37,663 nucleotides of DNA from Chitinophaga pinensis (lineage in GTDB: Bacteria > Bacteroidota > Bacteroidia > Chitinophagales > Chitinophagaceae): assembly GCA_945870835.1 (NCBI GenBank), contig CAMBTV010000003.1:1-37663 (forward strand), given 5' to 3'. The notes below the pieces were generated by a model that searched no databases, was not told where the DNA came from, and was given only the letters and a program-made list of their open reading frames with translations. The translations under genes and the position numbers were made by a program. Positions 27,888 to 35,645 of this stretch are shown here, in pieces (position 1 is the stretch's first letter; each line of letters starts with the position of its first letter).

Positions 27888-28676
27888 TTATACTTGAATT
27901 TCACCTTTCATATAAAACACACAATTTCCACTCATCATAACTCTGTTGCCAGCGTTTTGACACCACAACTCACCACCTCTTTTGGAAAGTTGTTTTGCAT
28001 GCAAAGCATCCTTCCCTAATTTTTCAGCCCAAAATGGAATTAGGGATGAATGAGCTGAGCCGGTTACAGGATCTTCAGCAATAGTGCAATTGGGCATAAA
28101 AAATCTAGAAACAAAATCACAATCTTTTCCAGGGGCAGTTACTATAATTCCTACTACATCTATTTGATTAATAAATGAAAAATCAATAGTCAAATTCATT
28201 AGTTCTTTTTCAGTAGCAATTTCCACTATATAATCACGGCTTTTATAAACACCCAAGGGATCCTTTATTCCCAATCCTAATAAAAGTTGCTCAGGATAAT
28301 CAGTCACTCTCTCTGGCATACGGGATGGAAAATTTAGTTGAAATTGATTACCGTTTCTTGTGATTATCAATTCGCCACTTTTTGAATAAAAAATTAATTC
28401 TTTTTTTGAATACCCTAAATATTCATAAAGCACAAAAGCGCTTGCCAAAGTAGCATTACCGCATAAATCAATTTCAAATTCAGGAGTAAACCATCTAATA
28501 TGATAGCCATTTTCTTTAGGCACAAAAAAAACAGTTTCCGATAAATTATTTTCCTTCGCAATCAATTGCATCAACCGGTCATCTAACCAGTTTTCCAATG
28601 GGATAACTGCCGCAGGGTTTCCCCCGAAAAGCCGGCTAGTGAATGCATCTACTTGATAAAGGGTTAACTTTTGCAT
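27888..28676 (-). CDS. PhzF-family isomerase/epimerase-like protein with variant active site
   Basis: A 262-aa protein with the PhzF/DapF-like duplicated fold. Family features are YQVDAFTSRLFGGNPAAV at the start, the general-acid/base Glu47 in NLSETVFF, then RWFTPEFEIDLCGNATLASA, and EDPVTGSAHSSLIPFW in the second half. In phenazine enzyme PhzF the second loop is GHPT with an active-site His; here the equivalent residue is Asn74 (CGNATL, codon AAT). No phenazine genes are near, so phenazine synthesis is unlikely. The natural substrate of most PhzF-like proteins is unknown. Start ATG 28674-28676. Confidence 0.88.
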   Translation of the reverse strand: MQKLTLYQVDAFTSRLFGGNPAAVIPLENWLDDRLMQLIAKENNLSETVFFVPKENGYHIRWFTPEFEIDLCGNATLASAFVLYEYLGYSKKELIFYSKSGELIITRNGNQFQLNFPSRMPERVTDYPEQLLLGLGIKDPLGVYKSRDYIVEIATEKELMNLTIDFSFINQIDVVGIIVTAPGKDCDFVSRFFMPNCTIAEDPVTGSAHSSLIPFWAEKLGKDALHAKQLSKRGGELWCQNAGNRVMMSGNCVFYMKGEIQV

Positions 28677-28764
28677 ACAAGTTTTATGAATTATAAAATT
28701 GAAGTAGTTGAGTGGAAATGAATTTTTAATAATAAAAATGAATGCTCACTATTAAAAAAATTTC

Positions 28765-31161
28765 TTATTCTGCCATCATCTCTTTAACTATTCTAACTAC
28801 ATCTTCGGTATTTGGCTTGCTAAAATAATCGCCATCACTTGAGTAGGAAGGTCTGTGGGCTTTAGCCGTGATAGTTCTTGGAGAAATATCTAAATACTTA
28901 TATCCAGCTTGTTCTTCCATCACTTTATTAAACATATATGCAGCTGCGCCACCTGGCACATCTTCATCTATAAAAATAATTCGGTTGGTTTTCTTTAATG
29001 ACTCAACAATTTGATGATTTACATCGAAGGGCAATAAAGTTTGCACATCAATCACTTCACAACTGATTTTCATTTTTTGCAAAGTTTCTGCTGCCTCCAT
29101 TACTATTCTTAAAGTAGCACCATAGCTTACTAGGGTAATATCCATACCTGTTTTAACGATCTCTGGAACTCCAAGTGGGACTGTATAGGTCAATAAATTA
29201 GTAGGTAATTTTTCCTTGAGTCGATATCCATTTAAGCATTCAATCATCAATGCTGGATCATTGGATTGAAGAAGGGTATTATACATTCCAACAGCTTGCA
29301 CCATATTGCGCGGAACACAGATATACATTCCTCTCAAAGAATTAATGATCATTCCCATTGGTGAACCACTATGCCAGATACCTTCTAGACGATGCCCCCT
29401 TGTTCGCACAATGAGTGGGCAACTTTGTCCGCCTGCAGTACGATAATGAGTAGTGGCACAATCGTCACTTAATGTCTGAAGGCCGTACAAAATGTAATCA
29501 AGATATTGAATTTCCGCAATAGGTCTTAATCCTCTCAATGCCAGTCCTATTCCTTGTCCCACAATAGATAACTCACGAATACCGGTATCAAAAATTCGTT
29601 GTTTGCCATGTTTCTCTTGAAGGCCACTAAACCCTTGGTTTACATCGCCTATCAAACCTACATCTTCTCCAAAAGCAATTACCTTGTCATTGCTTTCAAA
29701 TAACTGGTCAAAGTATTTATTTAGCACTTCATACCCATTGACCGTTTTGGACTCATCGTTAAACACTGGCTTTATTTCTTTCACCTTCAAAGCAGACTTT
29801 GGTCCCTCATTATAAAGTAATGTATTATACAAGCCTGCATTTTTTGCTGCTAATTCATCATAATAATTTCGCACTCCATTGGCGGCATTATTATTACCAG
29901 CAATATCCAAACAAGTCGCTAAACACTTCATTAAATCACGGCGAAGCGGCTCTTTACTAGCCTCCAACTCCTCCGCCATTTTAATAATTATGGAACCGTT
30001 TTCAGAGGTTACATTCTTGGCCAATTCCTTCATTAACCGACTACCTACTTGAACCTGTTGTTTTAGAGGACTTAAATATTTTTCCCAAGCTCTTTGTTTA
30101 CTCTCTTTAACCATCTGCTTGGCATTCATCTCTATTTCCAATAGTTCTGGCTCCTCAGCGAGTGAATTTTCTAAAATCCAATTTCTCATTTGTAGGTTAC
30201 AGTCCCATTGTTTTTCCCATTCTAATCGTTCGGCACTTTTATACCTTTCATGACTTCCTGAGGTAGAGTGACCTTGAGGTTGAGTAATCTCTTCAATATG
30301 AAAAATAGCTGGGGTGTGCGTATCCCTTATTTTTTGAATAGCATTGTCAAGAACTTCACACATACCTGCATAATCCCATCCTTTTAAATTGTAAATGTCA
30401 ACCCCATTGGTACCTTCCATTTTTTCCATTCCTCTAAGAGCAGCAGAGATAGAACCTTTGGTAGTTTGAAGTTCTTTTGGAACTGAAATGCCATAGCCAT
30501 CATCCCAAATAAAAACAGCCAATGGAATTTGTAATACACCAGCAGCATTTACACCTTCCCAAAAATGCCCCTCTGAAGTAGATGCATCTCCGATGGTACA
30601 AAAACAAACTTCGTTTCCATTGTCACTCAAATGAGTATGTTTATTGAAAACTGTAGAATTTCGGAAAAGCTTAGACGCCAATGCCAACCCCAATGCTCTA
30701 GGTACTTGACCTGCAGTAGGCGCCATATCACTGCTACTATTTTTTATATTCACTAGGTCAAGCCAGTCTCCGTTTTTATCAACCGTTTTGGTAGAAAAAT
30801 GAGCATTCATCTGCCGACCTGCGCTAAAGGGGTCATGCTGAATATTGGGATCAGAAAATAATTGAGAAAAATATTGTTCCACTGTAGCAACCCCCGCAGC
30901 AAACATGAATGTCTGATCTCGGTAATATCCCGCCCTAAAGTCACCTGGCTTGAAAAATTTTGCAACAGCTACCTGAGCTACTTCCTTTCCATCACCAAAT
31001 ATGCCAAATTTAGCTTTTCCAGTTAAAACCTCTTTTCGCCCTAATAAGCTGGTTTCTCTACTTTCGCAGGCTAAACGGTAATCATTTAATACCTCATTTC
31101 GAAAATTATCGAAACTCAACCTTTCCAGCAAAGAGGTGTCATTGGAGTTTAATGTATCCAT
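28765..31161 (-). CDS. Fused E1 alpha/beta thiamine-diphosphate 2-oxoacid dehydrogenase
   Basis: A 798-aa protein joining an E1-alpha-like domain (about 1-400) to an E1-beta-like domain (about 465-798). It would decarboxylate a 2-oxoacid (pyruvate or branched-chain) and pass the acyl group to an E2 partner. The alpha half has RDQTFMFAAGV, SSDMAPTAGQVPRALG, the ThDP motif region GDASTSEG (191-198) followed by WDDGYGIS (219-226), and QGHSTSGSHERYKS. The beta half has FGEDVGLIGDVNQGFSGL, DTGIRELSIVGQGIGLAL, PLIVRTRGHR and IDVQTLLPFD. The ThDP motif departs from the usual GDG...NN by GDA...DD. No E2 or E3 gene is adjacent. Fused E1 proteins are common in Bacteroidota; the substrate cannot be told from the sequence. 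Confidence 0.9.
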   Translation of the reverse strand: MDTLNSNDTSLLERLSFDNFRNEVLNDYRLACESRETSLLGRKEVLTGKAKFGIFGDGKEVAQVAVAKFFKPGDFRAGYYRDQTFMFAAGVATVEQYFSQLFSDPNIQHDPFSAGRQMNAHFSTKTVDKNGDWLDLVNIKNSSSDMAPTAGQVPRALGLALASKLFRNSTVFNKHTHLSDNGNEVCFCTIGDASTSEGHFWEGVNAAGVLQIPLAVFIWDDGYGISVPKELQTTKGSISAALRGMEKMEGTNGVDIYNLKGWDYAGMCEVLDNAIQKIRDTHTPAIFHIEEITQPQGHSTSGSHERYKSAERLEWEKQWDCNLQMRNWILENSLAEEPELLEIEMNAKQMVKESKQRAWEKYLSPLKQQVQVGSRLMKELAKNVTSENGSIIIKMAEELEASKEPLRRDLMKCLATCLDIAGNNNAANGVRNYYDELAAKNAGLYNTLLYNEGPKSALKVKEIKPVFNDESKTVNGYEVLNKYFDQLFESNDKVIAFGEDVGLIGDVNQGFSGLQEKHGKQRIFDTGIRELSIVGQGIGLALRGLRPIAEIQYLDYILYGLQTLSDDCATTHYRTAGGQSCPLIVRTRGHRLEGIWHSGSPMGMIINSLRGMYICVPRNMVQAVGMYNTLLQSNDPALMIECLNGYRLKEKLPTNLLTYTVPLGVPEIVKTGMDITLVSYGATLRIVMEAAETLQKMKISCEVIDVQTLLPFDVNHQIVESLKKTNRIIFIDEDVPGGAAAYMFNKVMEEQAGYKYLDISPRTITAKAHRPSYSSDGDYFSKPNTEDVVRIVKEMMAE

Positions 31162-31165
31162 TTAA

Positions 31166-31173
31166 CAAATGTA
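31166..31173 (-). promoter_or_regulatory. Possible promoter -7 box for the E1 gene
   Basis: On the minus strand TACATTTG matches TAnnTTTG but ends only 4 nt before the ATG, so transcription would start at or very near the start codon (leaderless message). The rest of the 285-bp gap 31162-31446 is very AT-rich and holds no gene I can see. Confidence 0.3.
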
Positions 31174-31446
31174 AATTATACTTGTGAGGATTGTTAAAAA
31201 TTTGATAATCAAAAAATAATTTGTCAGAAATTAATTGATTTTTAATAATTTTGATAAAAGGTTTTTTAATTGTATTGTTGAGATTTTTTGAAGAAAATGG
31301 ATAATGTGAACTTATATCAATACTTTTAGTTAATAATTTGAATCAGTTTATTACATAAAACATACAAATAGTAAATCAATTTTAAAAATATACTTTAAAT
31401 AATATTATTTTAGTACTTTAGTATTCCAAAATTAAACCAAAATACA

Positions 31447-31848
31447 ATGAAAAAACAATTTATTCCAATTACCTTTTTATTTGCTATGATATTAATGCTT
31501 GGCACTTTCAGTAGCGTTCATGCGCAGGCGAATATCATTGGTAAACCCATTCCAATTCCTATTCAATATACTTTACAAATTGCCCAAACAGACTTTCCAA
31601 ATCAAATGAACTGGGAAGATGCTAAAAAAGCATGTGAAGCATTAGGAGAAGGTTGGAGATTACCATCAAAAGATGAATTAAATTCAATGTATATTAACAA
31701 AAACACTATTGGAGGGTTTTCGCCCAACTCCTATTGGAGCTCTACCGAAATGGGACCATTTGGTTGGAATCAATATTTCAATTACGGCGGTCGAATTAGT
31801 GATCCAAAAACTCACAAAAACTATGTTAGGGCTGTACGTGCTTTATAA
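31447..31848 (+). CDS. Small secreted DUF1566 (Lcl C-terminal-like) protein
   Basis: A 133-aa exported protein of unknown function. It has a Sec signal peptide (about 1-28: KK, hydrophobic core, then SVHAQA cleavage). The mature part of about 105 aa is a minimal domain of the DUF1566/Lcl_C type: WEDAKKACEALGEGWRLPSK, LNSMY, SYWSSTE and the ending YVRAVRAL. This fold resembles formylglycine-generating-enzyme/C-type-lectin-like proteins; here only one copy is present and there is no lipobox or sorting domain. Start ATG 31447. It is 36 bp before the DUF1573 gene in the same direction, so the two probably share a transcript ending at the terminator 32321-32348. Confidence 0.82.
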   Translation: MKKQFIPITFLFAMILMLGTFSSVHAQANIIGKPIPIPIQYTLQIAQTDFPNQMNWEDAKKACEALGEGWRLPSKDELNSMYINKNTIGGFSPNSYWSSTEMGPFGWNQYFNYGGRISDPKTHKNYVRAVRAL

Positions 31849-31884
31849 TAGTCTACAATCACCTACTATAAATAAAAAAAAATA

Positions 31885-32298
31885 ATGAAAAAAATCTTAT
31901 TGGCTTTATTGTTTTTCACAATTTCAGCTAGCTGCTTTGCTCAAAAAAAAGTTGCTGATGTAGCAAAATTTGCTACAGAAACTATTAACCTAGGTAATAT
32001 CAAACAGGGAGTACCCACTAAAGGGATTTTCACTCTTACCAATATTAGTAATCAACCTTTAATTATCGAACAAGCTAATCCTACTTGTGGATGTACTATT
32101 TCAGATTATACCAAAGCCCCTATTGCAGCTGGTAAAAATGGCATCATTAATGCTACTTTCAATGCAGCTAGTCCTGGTCATTTTGATAAACATTTGACTG
32201 TTAAATTTGCTGGTATCGATGAGGTAAAAAGTATTACACTTACCGGTGATGTACTAAGTGCTCAAGAATTTGATAAATTAAAAGCTGCTAAAAAATAA
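31885..32298 (+). CDS. Secreted DUF1573 protein
   Basis: A 137-aa exported protein. Signal peptide about 1-19 (KKILLALLFFTISASCFA, then QKK). One DUF1573 domain follows, an Ig-like/ASH-type beta fold, with the characteristic NLGNIKQGVPTKGIFTLTN, PTCGCT (conserved Cys pair) and the ending of a beta-strand repeat before TGDVLS. Proteins of this family are abundant in Bacteroidota and their role is unknown. The sequence SASCFAQ also resembles a weak lipobox, but the Cys is not well placed, so periplasmic export is more likely. Downstream is a good terminator. Confidence 0.88.
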   Translation: MKKILLALLFFTISASCFAQKKVADVAKFATETINLGNIKQGVPTKGIFTLTNISNQPLIIEQANPTCGCTISDYTKAPIAAGKNGIINATFNAASPGHFDKHLTVKFAGIDEVKSITLTGDVLSAQEFDKLKAAKK

Positions 32299-32320
32299 TT
32301 AAGTTATATTTTATTTATTC

Positions 32321-32348
32321 AAAACCTCCCCACCAAGGAGGTTTTTTT
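32321..32348 (+). terminator. Intrinsic terminator after the DUF1573 gene
   Basis: AAAACCTCC-ccaccaa-GGAGGTTTT gives a 9-bp stem (32321-32345) followed by a T-run to 32348, on the plus strand, 22 nt after the DUF1573 stop. Its right end overlaps the stop codon of the convergent EamA gene. Confidence 0.85.
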
Positions 32349-33231
32349 ATTGCTTACCCGTTTTTTTATTCCCCCAGTACACTCCAAATAAAATAATCAA
32401 TAAGCAAACTACTTGCTTGAAATAATATACTTCTCCATAAAAAATACCCCAAGCAATTGCAACAAATGGAATTCCGTAGGTTACCATACTTGCAAAAATA
32501 CCTCCTGCTCTTTTTACCAATGTATAAAATAGAATAATTGCGAATGCAGTACCCATTATTCCCATAAAAGCAGCGGCTCCAACTGCAATTAATAGCTGAT
32601 GATTTGAAAAAGATAAACTGAAAAAACTAGTAGAAATAAGTACCAAAAAAGCAGGTATTGCATTTAGAGAAAGTGAAATGGCAGCTAGATTCAAAGGTGA
32701 AATCATTAATAAATGCTTCGTTACCATATTTACATTGAAACCGTATAAAAACGCAGCCAATACAACAAAAGAAATAAATATAAGTTGTTGATTTTCCTGT
32801 AAATGCCCTCTACTAAATAATAATAAAATGCTTCCTATAAATGCAATCAATATTCCAGCAATTTTATTAGTAGAAACTCTGGTCTTATAAAAAATAGCTC
32901 CTGTTATAATCGCAAAAATCGGGGTAAGGCAATTAAGCGTTCCTGCCAAGGAACTTTCAATACCTTCTTCCGCCAGACAAAATAAAAAAGCAGGTAATAA
33001 ACTTCCTAGTGTACCCGAAATAAAAACTAAAAAAAGCTTATTTCTTGGTATATTTTTAATGTTTTTGACGGTGATGGGTAATAATATTAAACCAGCAAAA
33101 ACAATCCTCAAAGAAGCGATTTGATAGGGTCCGAGATGATTGTCCAAGGATATTTTCATCAGAATGAAGCTACTACCCCAAATGATGGCCAATGCTCCAA
33201 AAATTAACCAGTTAATAAAGTTTTTATTCAC
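32347..33231 (-). CDS. EamA-family (DMT superfamily) transporter
   Basis: A 294-aa inner-membrane protein of the drug/metabolite transporter superfamily, made of two five-helix EamA repeats (about 5-140 and 150-290), so ten transmembrane segments. Landmarks are the N-terminal ALAIIWGSSFILMKISL and RIVFAGLILLP, and GTLNCLTPIFAIITGAIFYKTRV at the end of the first repeat. In the second repeat AFAIILFYTLVKRAGGIFAS and YGIPFVAIAWGIFYGEV are typical. Probably an exporter of amino acids or other small metabolites; the substrate is unknown. Start ATG 33229-33231. No linked gene suggests the substrate. Confidence 0.93.
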   Translation of the reverse strand: MNKNFINWLIFGALAIIWGSSFILMKISLDNHLGPYQIASLRIVFAGLILLPITVKNIKNIPRNKLFLVFISGTLGSLLPAFLFCLAEEGIESSLAGTLNCLTPIFAIITGAIFYKTRVSTNKIAGILIAFIGSILLLFSRGHLQENQQLIFISFVVLAAFLYGFNVNMVTKHLLMISPLNLAAISLSLNAIPAFLVLISTSFFSLSFSNHQLLIAVGAAAFMGIMGTAFAIILFYTLVKRAGGIFASMVTYGIPFVAIAWGIFYGEVYYFKQVVCLLIILFGVYWGNKKTGKQ

Positions 33232-33344
33232 AGTACAAAGTTGTCCTTAATTAATGAGAAAGAATACGTTTACAAATTAAAAAAAAATTACATTTATAAG
33301 CCAATAGTGATTTCCGCAAAAAATTTACACCTAAAACAAAAAGC

Positions 33345-33700
33345 GTGAAATTTTTTAATGAATTCAAAAGAATTTATAGTCAAAGGTAATGTTATTGATC
33401 TGGCAGTGGCAGTAGTAATCAGCAGTTCTTTTGGAAGCATAATTTCATCCATAGTCAGCGATTTGATTACCACCACTATTAAAATCTTTAGCCTTGAATG
33501 CAGCTAATGTAGAAAACCTCGGAATGCTTTCCTGGGATAGTGTAAAATATGGCAATTTTATTGGCGCAGTCACTCAATTCACCATTATTTCGTTGATTCA
33601 ATTCATAACGCTTAGGTCAATCAACAGTATTGGTAAAAGAAAGCAATCTAATTTACCTTTCTCTAGGCCTTCCAATACTGACCAACTATTAAAGTATTGA
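33345..33700 (+). pseudogene. mscL: mscL remnant (large-conductance mechanosensitive channel), two frameshifts
   Basis: Pieces of MscL occur in three reading frames in order. Frame 1 from GTG 33345 gives FFNEFK. One extra A in the run aaaa near 33366-33369 shifts to the frame with KEFIVKGNVIDLAVAVVISS and FGSIISSIVSDLIT, which runs ATG 33358 to TAA 33505-33507. A second shift near 33485-33495 leads to ALNAANVENLGMLSWDSVKYG and the second helix (33494-33700, last codon TGA). MscL normally starts [33 protein letters not shown] and later has a GSVKYG-like motif before TM2, so the match is clear to me. Small substitutions in TM1 (ISSS for IGAA) also suggest loss of constraint. Two sequencing errors are the other explanation. 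Confidence 0.8.
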
Positions 33701-33810
33701 TGGAAATTAGTGATGCATTAAAAAAATAAGGTAGTTCTACGAATTAAATTATACCATCAATTAGGTGGGGGATAAAGTTTACTAAAAAGTAATTCCCTTA
33801 ATGCACCGTA

Positions 33811-33819
33811 TTATCCACA
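33811..33819 (+). promoter_or_regulatory. Single perfect DnaA box upstream of scpA
   Basis: TTATCCACA, an exact match to the DnaA-box consensus, in the non-coding 207-bp gap between the mscL remnant and scpA. One box alone is expected by chance sometimes, so its function is uncertain. Confidence 0.35.
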
Positions 33820-33867
33820 AACCATATCTGAACATAGACAGAATGGTAAATCTCTAATAAGTTTATA

Positions 33868-33875
33868 TACATTTG
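33868..33875 (+). promoter_or_regulatory. Possible promoter -7 box for scpA
   Basis: TACATTTG(C) matches TAnnTTTG and ends 32 nt before the scpA TTG start. No clear -33 element. Confidence 0.4.
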
Positions 33876-33907
33876 CCAAGATCATAAACGAATAAATTTT
33901 TAATACA

Positions 33908-34705
33908 TTGAATACGGCTAATTATCAGATAAAATTGGACCAATTTGAAGGTCCTTTTGACTTGCTACTTTTTTTTATTGAAAGAGATGAACTCGATATT
34001 TACAACATTCCAATTACCAAAATAACAAATGATTTCCTCGATTTTATTCACCAGTCAGAAAAACTTAATATTGAACTAAGTAGCGAATTTATTTTATTTA
34101 TTAGCACACTAATGCGTATTAAAGCAAAGATGCTGATTCCTCGTAAAGAAATTGATTTACATGGAAATGAAATTGATCCTAGACAGGAATTGATCAACAA
34201 AATTTTAGAATACAAAAGATTTAAGGAAGCCTCTCTCAAAATGGCTGAAATGGAAGAGATCAGGATGTTGATGATAAAAAGAGGTAATCTTCAAAAAGAA
34301 CTTTCTCAAATTGGTGAAGAATTCGGGGAAGGGACTGAAATTCAGACGGTCACTCTTTTTAAACTAATGAAGGCTTTTGAGAAAGTAGCACTTCGTCTAA
34401 AAGACCGCAATAATCAGCCAGTTCATACGGTGGTTCAATATAACTACACCATGGAGCAAAGCAGAGAATTTATGCTAGAAACTTGTAGAAAAGAAAAGAC
34501 GGTCTCCTTTGAAAAAATATTTGACGTTTGTGAAAATAGAATTCATGCTATCTTTCTTTTTTTAAGTTTACTAGAATTGGTTCAACAAAAATATATGATA
34601 CTAGTCTCGGGTGAAGGAAGAAATAATTTTATCATCGAATACAACGAAAATAGAGAAGAAGATAATTCTACCCCGCTTGATTACAACGAGATGACAAGCT
34701 TTTAA
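33908..34705 (+). CDS. scpA: Segregation and condensation protein A
   Basis: ScpA is the kleisin that bridges the SMC ATPase heads in chromosome condensation. The 265-aa protein begins YQIKLDQFEGPFDLLLFFIE, followed by LDIYNIPITKITNDFLDF and the helix region LSSEFILFISTLMRIKAKML, all kleisin ScpA signatures. The C-terminal winged-helix part appears near ICENRIHAIFLFLSLLELVQ-type sequence (here VCENRIHAIFLFLSLLELVQ). Start is TTG 33908; no in-frame ATG lies upstream close by, and the family motif begins 7 residues later. ScpB and smc are not in the window; pirin follows instead. Confidence 0.95.
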   Translation: MNTANYQIKLDQFEGPFDLLLFFIERDELDIYNIPITKITNDFLDFIHQSEKLNIELSSEFILFISTLMRIKAKMLIPRKEIDLHGNEIDPRQELINKILEYKRFKEASLKMAEMEEIRMLMIKRGNLQKELSQIGEEFGEGTEIQTVTLFKLMKAFEKVALRLKDRNNQPVHTVVQYNYTMEQSREFMLETCRKEKTVSFEKIFDVCENRIHAIFLFLSLLELVQQKYMILVSGEGRNNFIIEYNENREEDNSTPLDYNEMTSF

Positions 34706-34875
34706 ATAATTTAGAACGCAAATATATTGTTACAAATCAAAAATACCCTTTGATTTTTTAGAAATTTTAAAGCTAGTCTTTCAACTAAAAAATCTAATTA
34801 TTAAAAGTCCAATCACAATGCCAACCTTCTTTTAATGTTTTTTACAAATTTACATGGGGCTAAAATAAAAAAATA

Positions 34876-35586
34876 ATGAAAACAATCTTACACAAGGCTT
34901 CAGAAAGAGGAACGGCAGATTATGGTTGGTTAAAGCCCAATTTTTATTTTAGTTTTGGACAGTATTACAATCCTGAAAAGGTTCATTTTGGAATGTTAAG
35001 GGTATTAAATGACGACTTCATTGCTGGTGGAGGAAAGTTTCAAACCCATCCGCACGACAATATGGAAATCGTAACCATTCCTTTTACAGGTGCTCTGGAA
35101 CATCGAGACAGTACCGGTGGAGCGGGCCTAATACAGGCGGGAGATATTCAAATAATGAGTGCTGGCACAGGAGTTGAACACTCAGAAGCGAATGCGTCTG
35201 CAACTGAACCTGTGACACTTTTTCAAATATGGGTTTTTCCCAAACAAAAAAATATTACCCCTCGCTATGACCAACGAAGCTTTGACATCTCAGGCCGTAT
35301 TAACCAATGGCAGGTGATAGTATCACCCCAAGAAGAAGATAAAGCTTTATGGATTAATCAAGATGCACGTTTTTCACTAACTAATTTAACAGTTGGTAAT
35401 ACAATGTCCTATACCAATGCATTTAAAGGTAATGGTGTTTACTTAGTCGTAATTAATGGTTCGGTGAAAGTGAATGGAGTTTCTCTTGGTAAAAGGGATG
35501 CATTGGGTATTTCAGAAATAGACAATTTTGATATTACCTCCACTGAAGATGCGGAATTATTAGCTATCGAGATTCCGATGAATTAA
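34876..35586 (+). CDS. Pirin-family bicupin protein
   Basis: A 236-aa pirin (YhhW-type) with two cupin halves. The N-terminal cupin has the metal ligands His58 and His60 (in FQTHPHDNMEIVT), His102 and Glu104 (GVEHSEAN), the set that binds iron in human pirin and E. coli YhhW. The sequence LEHRDSTGGAGLIQAGDIQ and FQIWVF are family markers. YhhW shows quercetin dioxygenase activity in vitro, but the real substrate is unknown. Start ATG 34876. Convergent with dxs, with no obvious terminator, only a weak AT-rich hairpin. Confidence 0.92.
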   Translation: MKTILHKASERGTADYGWLKPNFYFSFGQYYNPEKVHFGMLRVLNDDFIAGGGKFQTHPHDNMEIVTIPFTGALEHRDSTGGAGLIQAGDIQIMSAGTGVEHSEANASATEPVTLFQIWVFPKQKNITPRYDQRSFDISGRINQWQVIVSPQEEDKALWINQDARFSLTNLTVGNTMSYTNAFKGNGVYLVVINGSVKVNGVSLGKRDALGISEIDNFDITSTEDAELLAIEIPMN

Positions 35587-35645
35587 TCCATTTAGATTTC
35601 ACTTCTAAAAAGGAATGAATAAAATATCAAAATTGAAAGTGCACC

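Noticed and set aside
27888-28676. Phenazine biosynthesis
   Set aside because: Only a PhzF-like fold protein is present, with a changed active site and no other phz genes.
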